A stretch of DNA of 64,000 bases from Acinetobacter johnsonii CIP 64.6 (GCF_000368045.1 NZ_KB849235.1:800981-864980), one strand, 5' to 3'; positions 44,344 through 53,968 are shown, counted from the stretch's first letter. The notes: a model not told the origin generated them from the sequence alone. Made by a program: numbers and translations.

Positions 44344-45054
44344 ATGGCCTCACTTGTGTCGGATCAGCAACGTTTTTTCATCCTTCAGTTTTTTATTTTG
44401 ACGCTGGGTTTTGCCGTATTGTGGCTGCTCTTCCCTGTGGCGGGCACCATCGACTTACAACTGATTCACCCCTTTATGGATCAAACTGGTCATTTTCCAC
44501 TAAAGCGCGACTGGGCCTTAGCAGAACTGAATCACCGTTATGTTAAAGACATCATCATCGCAGTGTATGTAATTTATTTGCTGAAATGGCTCACTTCATA
44601 TAAATGGGCTACGTTCAAGCCCCAGCGTTGGCAAAATGGTTATTTCATTGGCTTAGTCCTCATCAGTACCAGCCTCATTGGGATTTTAAAATCACAATCT
44701 GCGCATGCCTGCCCATGGGACATGACACTGGCCACAGCACATGATTTCTTTTGGGACTTATCAGCCAGCGCAGGACATTGCTTCCCTGGAGGACATGCCG
44801 CAACAGGTTTTGCACTCTTTGTGGGATATTTCGTATACCGTCTAAATGAACCCAAACGCGCGTGGTTTTATTTGCTTGCTGCCCTGATTTTAGGCTTTGT
44901 CATGGGTTGGGCGCAAATGATGCGGGGTGCGCATTTCCTTAGTCACAATTTATGGACGGCATGGGTGATTTGGCTGGTCAATGTACTGGCATATGCGCTG
45001 TGTTATAAACAGTTTACACTGTCCAGCCCAACTCAAGCCGAAACTACAGCTTAA
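44344..45054 (+). CDS. PAP2-family membrane phosphatase, possibly acting on lipid A or undecaprenyl lipids
   Basis: A 236-residue inner-membrane protein with about six helices. The PAP2 active site is present in divergent form: KSQSAHACPWDM (usually K-x6-RP), FPGGHAATGFALFVGY (usually PSGH), and RGAHFLSHNLWTAWVIW (R-x5-H). The RGAHFLSHNLWTAW stretch is typical of the LpxT/LpxE-like branch that works on envelope lipids. Its 3' end overlaps the convergent pmrB by 11 bases, and a PmrA-box-like repeat precedes it. Together these suggest a role in envelope phosphate remodelling; the substrate is inferred, not shown. Confidence 0.85.
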   Translation: MASLVSDQQRFFILQFFILTLGFAVLWLLFPVAGTIDLQLIHPFMDQTGHFPLKRDWALAELNHRYVKDIIIAVYVIYLLKWLTSYKWATFKPQRWQNGYFIGLVLISTSLIGILKSQSAHACPWDMTLATAHDFFWDLSASAGHCFPGGHAATGFALFVGYFVYRLNEPKRAWFYLLAALILGFVMGWAQMMRGAHFLSHNLWTAWVIWLVNVLAYALCYKQFTLSSPTQAETTA

Positions 45055-46360
45055 AGATCACTTGAACTTGTAAGCCGCCCAATCCTGCACTTTGTCCAAA
45101 GTGCAGTTTGGCGCCAATTTTTTCTGCGGCTTTATCGACAATGGATAAACCCAATCCACTGCCGACTTCCAGATGGTGATGTACGCGATAGAAACGCTTT
45201 AAAATATGATCATAAAGTTCTGGCTCAATGCCCGGTCCACTGTCTTCAATTTGAACAATGGCTTGCTGATCTTGCTGATAAATGGAGACATTAATCACGC
45301 CCTGTTCAGGCGTATATTTAATCGCATTATCCAAGAGATTATAGACAATAGAATGTAAGGCTGAACTTTGAGTTTCTAGCCAAAGTTCTTCATGCTGTTC
45401 CAAGCCTAAATCGATGCTTTTGGCTAGCGCCAGCTCCATCAGTTGCTCCATACATTCAACCGCCACATCACTTAGCCCTAGCCTTTGTGTCGGTTCTAAA
45501 CTTGGTAAGGAAGCATCCTGTTTCGCCAAATTGAGCAGTTGTGATACCAAATGTTGAGTCCGAATTAAGCCTAAACTTAGGTTTTTTAATGCTTGGTGTT
45601 CTGGAAACTCATGCAGCAAAATTTTCATTTGCAAATTCAGTGCTGTAATAGGGGTTCTGAGCTCATGCGCTGCGTCGGCAATAAATTGCTTTTGTTCTTT
45701 TTGCGACAGCGAAATGCGTTCAAATAAACGATTCATTTCATTAATGGTCGGAAGAATTTCCAGTGGATAACCGTCTGGACGAATCTCACTCAGTTCATAT
45801 GGTTCACGCTGTGCAAGTTCCGCTTTAAACTCATCTAAGGGCTTTAGACTACGCCCAATAATCCAACTTAGTCCCCATAAAGCCAAAGGCATAAACAGTA
45901 AATATGGAATCAACATATTGGCCGCCAGCTCTAAAGCCAGCTTTTGTCTTACACTGCGCTGCTGACTGACTTGAATTTGATACTTTTCTGTTGGCAGCAC
46001 ATAGGTATTCCATAAGCCTTGTGCTGTATGATGAGTATAAAATCCTGCTTTTTTGACAGGTTGTATTAATAAATCAAACTCATGTTGCCGTTGTTCAGGC
46101 AGTCCATACGACCAGACATCTACAAATAAATCTTCTTCGTGATAGTGTCTGTCCGCCTCAAATTCACTCTTAATTGGAGCGGGATCATGCGCTGCAACAC
46201 GCTCTGCCAAATTACGCATTTGTGCATCGAGTATCTCATTGGTCTCTTCAAGTGCAATGCGATACGCTGCAATCACCAACAAACACCCCATCACAATACT
46301 AAATAAAGAGGTATAGGTAATCAGTTGACGCTTTAAAGAAACAGGAGTCGACTTCGCCAT
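45044..46360 (-). CDS. pmrB: Sensor histidine kinase PmrB (BasS)
   Basis: Membrane sensor of the PmrAB two-component system that controls lipid A modification and polymyxin resistance. The 438-residue protein has TM1 (about 15-33), a periplasmic domain with acidic patches (KSEFEADRHYHEED), TM2 (about 148-168), a HAMP-like linker, the H-box IADAAHELRTPI with His232, and the ATPase N and G boxes (LLDNAIKYTPEQG, DSGPGIEP, GSGLGLSIV). It follows pmrA by two bases. Mutations in its A. baumannii counterpart cause colistin resistance; no such change can be judged here without a reference. Confidence 0.94.
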   Translation of the reverse strand: MAKSTPVSLKRQLITYTSLFSIVMGCLLVIAAYRIALEETNEILDAQMRNLAERVAAHDPAPIKSEFEADRHYHEEDLFVDVWSYGLPEQRQHEFDLLIQPVKKAGFYTHHTAQGLWNTYVLPTEKYQIQVSQQRSVRQKLALELAANMLIPYLLFMPLALWGLSWIIGRSLKPLDEFKAELAQREPYELSEIRPDGYPLEILPTINEMNRLFERISLSQKEQKQFIADAAHELRTPITALNLQMKILLHEFPEHQALKNLSLGLIRTQHLVSQLLNLAKQDASLPSLEPTQRLGLSDVAVECMEQLMELALAKSIDLGLEQHEELWLETQSSALHSIVYNLLDNAIKYTPEQGVINVSIYQQDQQAIVQIEDSGPGIEPELYDHILKRFYRVHHHLEVGSGLGLSIVDKAAEKIGAKLHFGQSAGLGGLQVQVIFKL

Positions 46361-46362
46361 CG

Positions 46363-47043
46363 TTATGCTTCAACCTGCCCCAAACGATAGCCTAAACCTC
46401 GAATGGTACGGATAAAGTCTTTGCCAAGTTTGGCACGCAAATGGTGAATATAAACTTCAATGGTATTGCTATTAATTTCCGAATCAAGGTCATAGAGCTT
46501 TTCTTCCAAATTGGTTTTGGAAAAAATTTTATTGGGATGACTGACCAGAGGAATTAAAATAGCCCATTCTCGGTTCGACAAATCAATGGTCTGCCCTTTG
46601 TACTTGGCTAAGTGCAAATCTTCATCTAACTCTAGACCTGCATAACTCAAAGTCTGGCTTTGTTTTTGCTGTTTTAACGCGCCACTACGACGTAATAACG
46701 CATGAATACGTGCCAGCAACTCATCAAACTCATAAGGCTTAATTAAGTAATCATCCGCACCATGGTTTAAACCATCAACTCGGTTTTGTAATTGATCTCG
46801 TGCCGAAATAATCAGCACAGGCAAAGTCGGATAAAGTGAGCGAATATTTTTAAGGACCTGCATCCCATCCATCATCGGTAGGCCCAAATCCAACAACACC
46901 ACATCAAATGGATATTGTTGTAATTGCTTTAAACCATCAAAACCATTATTGACCCATACCACATCAAACTGCTGATAACGCAGCAGCGTTTGTGTGGACT
47001 CAGCAATCATAAAATCATCTTCAATAATCAATATTTTTGACAT
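46363..47043 (-). CDS. pmrA: Response regulator PmrA (BasR)
   Basis: A 226-residue OmpR-type regulator. The receiver has acidic pair D9/D10, phospho-acceptor D52 (VVLLDLGLPMMDG) and the Lys in DDYLIKPYE; the C-terminal winged helix ends in RTIRGLGYRLGQ. Stretches such as QLQNRVDGLNHGADDYLIKPYEFDELLARIHALLRRSG agree almost fully with A. baumannii PmrA as I recall it. It starts three bases after pmrC ends. Its likely DNA targets in this window are the TTTAAG-type boxes before pmrC and the PAP2 gene. Confidence 0.96.
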   Translation of the reverse strand: MSKILIIEDDFMIAESTQTLLRYQQFDVVWVNNGFDGLKQLQQYPFDVVLLDLGLPMMDGMQVLKNIRSLYPTLPVLIISARDQLQNRVDGLNHGADDYLIKPYEFDELLARIHALLRRSGALKQQKQSQTLSYAGLELDEDLHLAKYKGQTIDLSNREWAILIPLVSHPNKIFSKTNLEEKLYDLDSEINSNTIEVYIHHLRAKLGKDFIRTIRGLGYRLGQVEA

Positions 47044-47046
47044 GGT

Positions 47047-48705
47047 CTAAGCGCTCGCTTTGGTCGCAGTACAGTGTTCTAACATATTATTTTTTGAATC
47101 AATCACTGTACTTTTTACCCCAAGTAAACTCAATAAGCTTGGGAACAAATGATCTTGGCTTAATTCTTGGCTTTTTTGTTGCCCTAAGCAAGCGATTTGT
47201 TGCGGATTCCGCTTTTGCCATGTTTCTGAAAACCACATCAGCATCGGCACGTGGATCTGTTGGCTCGGTGCAATGGCATAAGGTGAACCATGTAAATATA
47301 GCCCGTGTTCACCAGTCGACTCACCATGGTCAGATAAATACCAAAAACCAGTTTCAAAGTTTGAGTTTTGCTTCAATACACCAATCAGTTGACTCAACAC
47401 ATGGTCGGTATAAACAATGGAGTTGTCATAACTATTTTTCAGCTGTTCAGGTGTGCAGGCTTGAATGGCATTGGTTTCACACATCGGTTGGAAAGGCTGA
47501 AACTTAGGCGTTGAACGCTTATAGTAAGCTGGTCCATGACTGCCCATTTGGTGTAACACAATTAAACGTGGCGTTTTATCATCAGCCGCAATACCAGCCA
47601 TATAGGCTTTTAAGCTATCCACCAAAATTTCATCGGTACATTCGCCATCGGCTGAACACCATTTTTTCTGTATCGGTTCTGGAATTTTATACTGTTCAAC
47701 CCGATCACAAACGCCTTTACAGCCAGAGTTATTGTCAATCCATGTCACTTTGTAACCAGCACGCTGTGCAAGGTCTAATAAACCTTCACGGTGGTGCGCT
47801 AACTGTGCATCGTAGTTTTCACGTGGCATGCCTGAAAACATACAAGGCACCGAAACTGCAGTGGCTGTCCCGCAAGAACTGACTTGATTAAAGTTGATGA
47901 CATTGAGTTTTTCCAGCTCAGGGTTGGTCTTTTTCGCATAGCCATTTAAAGAAAAACTTTCTGCACGTGCCGTTTCACCGACCACCAAAACCATCAATTT
48001 CGGCAAGTTTTGCTGTTTGACTTGCTCTACCAAATGGGCATCTTCACCATAAGTCACCAACGGTAAATGCTGCTGTGGTCGATTTTTTTTATAATATGAC
48101 AGCGTTGAACTGATCGCATTTTGCGGTGAAATCATCCCTTTGAGATCACGATGCTCACGGAAAATCGCGGCATAATCAACAAAGAAAATAAACAACATGC
48201 CTGCAATCAGTAAAATAGAAACTGCACTACCGAACAGCTTGTGCAATAACACGGTTTTGAAAGGATCACGGCGGATTTTGACCTTAAATAAAACCACTAA
48301 AGGTAGCACCACCACCGCCCCAATCCACAGTACTAGACGCCATGACAACAAGTCGCGCACTTCATTGCCATCGGTTTGCATCATGTTTTGGATCTGATCT
48401 GGTGTGATCGAAACGCCTAAGCTGTTAACAAAATATGCACTCATTCCACCAATGATGATCAATAACGCAGCCAACCCTTTAGCCATCGGTCGCCACTGTA
48501 GCAGCTGAAAAACCAAATGATAAAAAGCCAACACCACCAAAACGGTAGCACCGATAAAAGCATACGCTTTGAAACCATGATACGGTGTAAGCAACTGAAC
48601 TTGCTTATAGAACATCACATTTAAAACCACGGCTAACCACAGCGCCAAATATACGTTAAAGCGCGAAAGTGAAACATCTTTAAAAATAGACTGCAAATTG
48701 AACAT
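47047..48705 (-). CDS. pmrC: Lipid A phosphoethanolamine transferase
   Basis: Adds phosphoethanolamine to lipid A, lowering surface charge and polymyxin binding. The 552-residue protein has about five N-terminal membrane helices (to about residue 180) and a periplasmic sulfatase-like domain: VLVVGETARAESFSLNGYAKKTNPEL with the catalytic Thr245, CGTATAVSVPCMFSGMPREN, MGSHGPAYYKR, and WYLSDHGESTGEHGLYLHGSPYAIAP. Cysteine pairs for stabilising disulfides are present. It heads pmrCAB; a PmrA box lies about 50 bases upstream of the ATG. Confidence 0.96.
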   Translation of the reverse strand: MFNLQSIFKDVSLSRFNVYLALWLAVVLNVMFYKQVQLLTPYHGFKAYAFIGATVLVVLAFYHLVFQLLQWRPMAKGLAALLIIIGGMSAYFVNSLGVSITPDQIQNMMQTDGNEVRDLLSWRLVLWIGAVVVLPLVVLFKVKIRRDPFKTVLLHKLFGSAVSILLIAGMLFIFFVDYAAIFREHRDLKGMISPQNAISSTLSYYKKNRPQQHLPLVTYGEDAHLVEQVKQQNLPKLMVLVVGETARAESFSLNGYAKKTNPELEKLNVINFNQVSSCGTATAVSVPCMFSGMPRENYDAQLAHHREGLLDLAQRAGYKVTWIDNNSGCKGVCDRVEQYKIPEPIQKKWCSADGECTDEILVDSLKAYMAGIAADDKTPRLIVLHQMGSHGPAYYKRSTPKFQPFQPMCETNAIQACTPEQLKNSYDNSIVYTDHVLSQLIGVLKQNSNFETGFWYLSDHGESTGEHGLYLHGSPYAIAPSQQIHVPMLMWFSETWQKRNPQQIACLGQQKSQELSQDHLFPSLLSLLGVKSTVIDSKNNMLEHCTATKASA

Positions 48706-49125
48706 TTTAAATTATGTCTTGCTGAGCGGATGTCCCCAATGTAGTTTTCTAAACTTAAAACTCGCTTAAATAAAAAAGGCGCTGTGGCCAAATATATAAC
48801 GCCATACCGATCAGTTAAGCAATCAGATGCCCTTTTTGAGCCCACAATATTATTTAATACGCGGAAACGTCATCCGAAACCTGCATGTCCATTTAAAAGG
48901 AATGTTTTGGCAAAATGATCATTTAAATGCAGAAAAGAAAAAGGTTTTGCGGATGACAAATGTTTTTGGTTCTTTTGGCTCAACCGAAGAACGGACGAGC
49001 TCCAAATATTGAATTTTAAAATACGAAGATTCCATCGTGAACGACAAAAAGTTAAGGAGTTTCTATAAAACTTAACTGATTCGCATGAATCTTTAGAGAC
49101 TTTGCCCTTTTCCATCACTTAAACA
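48706..49125. other. Intergenic region between pmrC and the porin gene
   Basis: The 420-bp gap holds the PmrA-box-like repeat near 48754 and otherwise only AT-rich sequence. A frame of about 80 codons on the minus strand (48870-49118) has no ribosome site and no recognisable protein; I see no RNA gene. Confidence 0.5.
48754..48770 (-). promoter_or_regulatory. PmrA box upstream of pmrC
   Basis: On the minus strand TTTAAG-CGAGT-TTTAAG, two identical half-sites with the 5-base spacing of the PmrA box. It lies about 50 bases before the pmrC ATG. I cannot fix the matching -10 box. Confidence 0.75.
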
Positions 49126-50250
49126 TTAAAATTTGTACTCGATGCCCGTACCTACTACAGGTTGTTTGGTTTCAAATGATGCTTGTTCAAGCGTTAAAAT
49201 CCCTGCGTAACCATAAGCTTTAACTTGCTTAGTAAAGGCATAGTCAGCACCTGCAATAAACTGCTGTGCATCAAAGTCTTCTTTAGATATTTTAAAGCTG
49301 GTTGAGTTTTGACTGTATTGCGCTTTCACTGTCCAAGCTTTGGCAGTCGGTAAGTTATATTCAGCCCCAACCAACCAGCCTTGTGCGTCGTCTATGGCAA
49401 CCGCGGCAGCATCATTGCCTTGTACATCCGCCACTTCAGAAGTTTGATATAAGGCTTTCAGTGCCAAACCATTATTCAGATTTACTCGACCAATCGCGCG
49501 CAAGGTATCTGCTGCTGCAAAAGCACTGCCTGCAACCCTGCCAGTCACTTCAGGCGCTGACGCATTCAACGTGCCACGTCCTGCAAAAGTTGACGGAATG
49601 GCCTTATCATAACCAATCCCTGCAACAAACTTTTTACTGTCATAGACCACTGATGCTGACCAAGCATCGCCCAGACCACGCCCTGCAACTTTTGCACCGC
49701 CTTTAGATTTTTCAATCCCCCCTGCTTCACCTGTTGCTAACAGTGCCGCAGCTTTCAGTTTACCTGTACCCACTCCCCAAGCAGGTGTTTCATAGACCAG
49801 CACGTTATCGACTCGGTTCTCACCCGTGAAAATCCCCGCCACATCGGCTTTGTTGGCCACATAGTTATTAAAGGTATCTACCACTGAAGACAGTTGTTTA
49901 ACAGGGGTATCAATTTTACCGACTTTCAATGTACCCAATTTCTGGTCTTGTAAGCCAACGAGTAAATTACGCGGAACGAAAGTATCCGTGCTACCGCCAT
50001 TGTCCACATAGAAGGTAAATTCAGCTTGGTATAGTGCATTTAAGCGATCTGTCAGCTTCTCTTCGCCTTTTAACCCCAAAAAGGAGTTGTTGGAATTCAG
50101 CTCGACCACATCGCGGTCTTTATTTGGCGAGGCATTGTCTTCAGGTAAATAATCGGCCGTGACATCAATTTCACCATAAAAAGTAGGTGCTGCGAATGTT
50201 ACCCCTGCCACTAAACTTAAAGCGATTGCGGCTGCAATTTGTGTTTTCAT
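49126..50250 (-). CDS. Outer-membrane porin (Gram-negative porin family)
   Basis: A general-type porin of 374 residues. A signal peptide (MKTQIAAAIALSLVAGVTFA) is followed by APTFYGEIDVTADYL, then many short amphipathic strands such as FLGLKGEEKLTDRLNALYQAEF and NLLVGLQDQKLGTLKVGKID, ending in the outer-membrane signature GIEYKF with a C-terminal Phe. The LKVGKIDTPVK stretch corresponds to the constriction-loop region of this family. The start at 50250 is preferred to a TTG two codons upstream. It is not OmpA or CarO; the channel specificity is unknown. Confidence 0.9.
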   Translation of the reverse strand: MKTQIAAAIALSLVAGVTFAAPTFYGEIDVTADYLPEDNASPNKDRDVVELNSNNSFLGLKGEEKLTDRLNALYQAEFTFYVDNGGSTDTFVPRNLLVGLQDQKLGTLKVGKIDTPVKQLSSVVDTFNNYVANKADVAGIFTGENRVDNVLVYETPAWGVGTGKLKAAALLATGEAGGIEKSKGGAKVAGRGLGDAWSASVVYDSKKFVAGIGYDKAIPSTFAGRGTLNASAPEVTGRVAGSAFAAADTLRAIGRVNLNNGLALKALYQTSEVADVQGNDAAAVAIDDAQGWLVGAEYNLPTAKAWTVKAQYSQNSTSFKISKEDFDAQQFIAGADYAFTKQVKAYGYAGILTLEQASFETKQPVVGTGIEYKF

Positions 50251-50391
50251 TATCAAAATATCCTACGGTAAATTTGTTACAAATATTACCGTTCAGACAT
50301 ATATGACAGAACAATTAAAAAATTATTTAGTTATATTTTTTAATTGTTTACGTCACTATTTAGCACTTTTTATGATTTATTTATGAATGAA

Positions 50392-51648
50392 TTATGAAAG
50401 GTCAGAATGCATCGCAATGCCACGCCATTTGAAGATAAACCACAGGCTCAACATCGCAATGACTACAATCATACACAGATAATTAAAATAGCCGAGCCAA
50501 TCTCCCAATAGACCACTCACACTATACAAACCACCACTGACAGTGGCCATCAGCGCCACTTGAAAAGTAAAATCCGTGCCTGCCAGATGTTTACGACTGT
50601 ACTGCATCACTAGAGTGAGCATGACCACCAACAGCATCGATGAGGTCATATCTTCAAAGGCATTGATTAGATAAATCAGCCACGGCTGAATACTGTGCTG
50701 GTTTTCATATTGAAAGGCTAACCATGTATAAGCCGCCAGACTGAATATTTTAAGCACTGAATACAGCACTAAAGCCGTGGCACGGCGAATCAACTTCAAA
50801 CTATAGCCCGCAAGTCCTGCACCTATTAAGGCGGCACATGCACCTAGCATGGTGACATAAAGCCCTATCTGAGAAAAACTCAGACCCAAATCGACCATCA
50901 AAGGCTTCAAAAGTGGCCCTGCTAAACCATCCGCTATTTTAAAGCTCAAAAGCACTGCTAACCATGCTACGAGTACGGGACTCTGGACAAAATAAGCCAA
51001 ATAGTTTTTGATCTGCTGGAGTTTAAAAGATGTGGTCTGAGCTGCTGAAACTTCTCGATGTTTTGGCTCTGGATAAATTAAAATCGGCAGCGTGTTTATA
51101 AAGACGATTGCCGCTAGCATCAAAAAAGTGCTCTGCCAACTCAGCCAATCTAATGCCCACAAGATTGCACCACCACCGACAATAAAACCCAGACGCGATC
51201 CAATCACCTGAAAGGTATTGCCCCAGTGCTGTTGTTCCCCTTTTAAAATATTGACCGCCAATCCATCGGTTGCAATATCTTGCGTTGCCCCTAGCAAATT
51301 CATACTCAGGAGGCCCACAAAGAAAGCCCATAAATAAATAGGTTGATTTAATCCATCAATCGGGAGGAAAGATAGTCCGATCAGCACCAGCACCGTAAGG
51401 AACTGCAATGGAATAACCCAACTCCGATAGTGGCCAAAACGGGTGATCCCAAAACGATCTAATACTGGTGCCCAAAACACTTTGACCGACCACGGCAACA
51501 TCAGCAGCCCGAAGCCCCCAATCTGTGCCAGTGACACACCCTGTGCTCTTAAAATGACAGGCAAGGCATGGGTCATAAACCCAACAGGTAAGCCCTGCGC
51601 CCAATACAATGAAAACAGCAAAATATATACATTGCGAGTCTGTAGCAT
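50392..51648 (-). CDS. MFS transporter, AmpG/RhtX-like
   Basis: A 418-residue carrier with about twelve membrane helices. The N-terminal half reads LLFSLYWAQGLPVGFMTHALPVILRAQGVSLAQIGGFGLLMLPWSVKVFWAPVLDRFG, typical of the AmpG and RhtX/FptX group, which import muropeptides or siderophores. No siderophore or peptidoglycan genes are adjacent, so the substrate is open. The start is the ATG at 51648. It is divergent from an acyltransferase gene. Confidence 0.85.
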   Translation of the reverse strand: MLQTRNVYILLFSLYWAQGLPVGFMTHALPVILRAQGVSLAQIGGFGLLMLPWSVKVFWAPVLDRFGITRFGHYRSWVIPLQFLTVLVLIGLSFLPIDGLNQPIYLWAFFVGLLSMNLLGATQDIATDGLAVNILKGEQQHWGNTFQVIGSRLGFIVGGGAILWALDWLSWQSTFLMLAAIVFINTLPILIYPEPKHREVSAAQTTSFKLQQIKNYLAYFVQSPVLVAWLAVLLSFKIADGLAGPLLKPLMVDLGLSFSQIGLYVTMLGACAALIGAGLAGYSLKLIRRATALVLYSVLKIFSLAAYTWLAFQYENQHSIQPWLIYLINAFEDMTSSMLLVVMLTLVMQYSRKHLAGTDFTFQVALMATVSGGLYSVSGLLGDWLGYFNYLCMIVVIAMLSLWFIFKWRGIAMHSDLS

Positions 51649-51784
51649 GCTGTTCCTATATACATGGATTGGTCAAAATGTTCATCTGAGATCGGTATCC
51701 GTTCACTTTTTTTGCCAATGAATTCAAGCCGATCAGTGCTTATGATGAGATCATATACATCTTGGTCGATTGAGTATAATAACA

Positions 51785-52414
51785 ATGAACCCATATTTTC
51801 CAGAACTACCAGATCAAGTTCCAAGTCGTAGCTCATCTGCATTCACTCGCGCTATTTTTAAGCAGCTTTATTTGGCGCAAGGTTGGCGCTTTGTTGGCGA
51901 ATTTCCGAACTTGCCTAAAGCGGTAGCAATTATCTCGCCGCATACCTCCAATATCGATGCATGGCATGGCTTTACGGCTCTACTGGGCTTAGGCCTGCAA
52001 ATCACCATTTTTGGCAAGAACAGTTTGTTTCATACCCCACTGAAACCTTTACTTGAGTGGATTGGCGTCATTCCTGTCAATCGTAGCCATGCCCAAGGGT
52101 TAACCCAAGACATTATCGATATTATTCACAGCAAAGAAAAAATTTGGTTCGGGATGGCACCTGAGGGCACACGTAAGCAAGCCGAATCCATCCGTAGTGG
52201 CTTTTATCGCATTGCGTATGGTGCACAGATTCCGATTGTGATGTTTTCCTTTGACTATGCGCAAAAAACTATCCACTGCTTGGGTGTGTTTCATCCTACT
52301 GGGGATTTTGAGCAAGACCTAGAACATATTTTAGATCTGTATATCGGCAAATTTTCAGCCAAGAACCCAAGATGGTTGGCCAAGCCTTTACAAAAACGCT
52401 TAAAAAATAGCTAG
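51785..52414 (+). CDS. Lysophospholipid acyltransferase-family protein
   Basis: A 209-residue protein with the PlsC-type HX4D motif in ISPHTSNIDAW (near residue 55-63), the second motif IPVNRSHAQG, and the third as FGMAPEGTRKQAESIRSGFYRIA (EGTR). It probably acylates lysophosphatidate or a related lipid, though short soluble-looking members like this one are not always PlsC itself. The start at 51785 (MNPYFPEL) is preferred to a TTG five codons upstream. Confidence 0.87.
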   Translation: MNPYFPELPDQVPSRSSSAFTRAIFKQLYLAQGWRFVGEFPNLPKAVAIISPHTSNIDAWHGFTALLGLGLQITIFGKNSLFHTPLKPLLEWIGVIPVNRSHAQGLTQDIIDIIHSKEKIWFGMAPEGTRKQAESIRSGFYRIAYGAQIPIVMFSFDYAQKTIHCLGVFHPTGDFEQDLEHILDLYIGKFSAKNPRWLAKPLQKRLKNS

Positions 52415-52479
52415 TATATCAAGGTCGAATCTGCTGAGATGTGCACCATTATTTGTTTTACGTTTTAGTACTTTTGACC

Positions 52480-53397
52480 ATGAATTTTGCTCGTTTATCT
52501 CTGATTGGTACACTCACACTGACTATGGCAGGATGTGATCTTGCATCAAAGAAAACACCAACAACAACTCCCATTCAAGCTCGTGAACCTGTGATTGCGA
52601 TTGCACTCGGCGGTGGCGGTGCCAAAGGTTTTGCACACATTGGGGTGCTTAAAGTTTTAGAGTCACATGGTATTAAACCTAAAATTGTCACTGGAACCAG
52701 TGCGGGAAGTTTTGTGGGCAGTATCTATGCCAGTGGTAAAACGCCTTTCCAGCTTCAGCAAATTGCCTTGACCTTAAAAGAATCGGACATTCGAGACTTA
52801 ACCCTCAACTCCCAAGGGTTTGTTCAAGGTCAAAAGCTACAAGACTATGTCAACAAACACGTCGGCAACAAACCGATTCAACAGTTCCCTATCCGCTTTG
52901 CTGCGGTGGCGACCCGTCTTGACACTGGACGTAAAGCCGACTTTATCAAAGGCAATGCAGGCCAAGCAGTACGTGCCTCATGCAGTATTCCGAACGTTTT
53001 TGTCCCTGCGGTAATTGGTGGAACCAAGTATGTTGATGGCGGTCTGGTCAGCCCAATTCCAGTCAAAACAGCCAAGGACATGGGCGCGGATATTGTGATC
53101 GCGATTGATATTTCAGCGCGCCCTGTCGGCAACAAACCCCTCAATATGTGGGGCTTGCTCGACCAGACCATTAATATTATGGGGCAGCAAAGCATCAATG
53201 AAGAATTGAGCCAAGCGACTGTGGTGATTCAACCCAAAGTCGGACACTTGGGTACTTTGGACTTAAAAGCCAGCAATCAATCTATTTTAGAAGGTGAAAA
53301 AGCCGCACAGCTCAAAATTAAATCGATTGAAAAAGCCATTGTCGATTTTAAAAAGACCCCTGCTGCCTTTAAACCTGCCCCTAAAGCCAAATTCTAA
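52480..53397 (+). CDS. Patatin-like phospholipase lipoprotein (RssA-like)
   Basis: An envelope-bound lipid hydrolase of about 305 residues. From ATG 52480 it has a lipoprotein signal ending in MAGC. The patatin domain follows: oxyanion loop GGGGAKGFAHIGVLKVL, the nucleophile elbow GTSAGS with its catalytic Ser, and the catalytic Asp in YVDGGLVSPIPV. The frame is open from a GTG at 52441, 13 codons upstream, and neither start has a good ribosome site. It lies 66 bases after the acyltransferase gene, so a lipid-turnover unit is possible. Confidence 0.88.
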   Translation: MNFARLSLIGTLTLTMAGCDLASKKTPTTTPIQAREPVIAIALGGGGAKGFAHIGVLKVLESHGIKPKIVTGTSAGSFVGSIYASGKTPFQLQQIALTLKESDIRDLTLNSQGFVQGQKLQDYVNKHVGNKPIQQFPIRFAAVATRLDTGRKADFIKGNAGQAVRASCSIPNVFVPAVIGGTKYVDGGLVSPIPVKTAKDMGADIVIAIDISARPVGNKPLNMWGLLDQTINIMGQQSINEELSQATVVIQPKVGHLGTLDLKASNQSILEGEKAAQLKIKSIEKAIVDFKKTPAAFKPAPKAKF

Positions 53398-53494
53398 AAA
53401 ATTTGATTTTTAATATTCAAAGACTTATTCATCTGCTAAATTGATATAGATGCTTCTGCATCTATATCCCTATAACGAATATATGAGTAGATGT

Positions 53495-53968
53495 ATGGAA
53501 TTTGCTTTTGAGCCTTGGCACTGGTTTGTATTGGGCGTTCTGTTAATGTTATCAGAGCTAATTCTGCCTGCTTTTGCCGCATTGTGGTTCGGTATTGCGG
53601 CCATTATGGTCGGTATTTTGTACTGGATGTTCCCAATGATGGGTGTTACCACGCAGTTTGTGACGTGGATTATTTTGTCAATTTTATGCACTTTACTTTG
53701 GTTTAAGTTTATTAAACCACTTTCGACTGACAAAACCAAAGCAGGACTGTCTCGTGAAGCAACCATCGGTCAAATTGGCATGGTGATTCAAGCGAGTCCT
53801 GAAAGTGAACACATTCGCGTTCGCTTCCCCATTCCAGTACTCGGTTCAGATGAATGGAACTGTCGTACTTTAGATAAAGTCCACGTCGGCGACCGAGTGC
53901 GTGTCGTTGAAATACTGGGCAATGATTTAATGGTCAAAGCACATCTCTCAACCAACGAAAATAGATAA
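53495..53968 (+). CDS. NfeD-family membrane protein
   Basis: A 157-residue protein with two or three membrane segments (WHWFVLGVLLMLSELILPAFAALWFGIAAIMVG and FVTWIILSILCTLLWFKFI) and a C-terminal OB-fold domain (TIGQIGMVIQASPESEHIRVRFPIPVLGSDEWNC... VGDRVRVVEILGNDLMV). This is the short NfeD type that partners stomatin-like proteins, and the next gene is one, 15 bases downstream. ATG 53495 (MEFAFEPW) is preferred from the family's usual start; ATG 53483 is also possible. Confidence 0.9.
   Translation: MEFAFEPWHWFVLGVLLMLSELILPAFAALWFGIAAIMVGILYWMFPMMGVTTQFVTWIILSILCTLLWFKFIKPLSTDKTKAGLSREATIGQIGMVIQASPESEHIRVRFPIPVLGSDEWNCRTLDKVHVGDRVRVVEILGNDLMVKAHLSTNENR

Noticed and set aside
47037..47882. 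Plus-strand frames of 123 to 156 codons opposite pmrC.
   Set aside because: They are antisense to a certain gene and have no recognisable protein content.
48870..49118. An 82-codon minus-strand frame between pmrC and the porin gene.
   Set aside because: No ribosome site or domain; it looks like chance in an AT-rich spacer.
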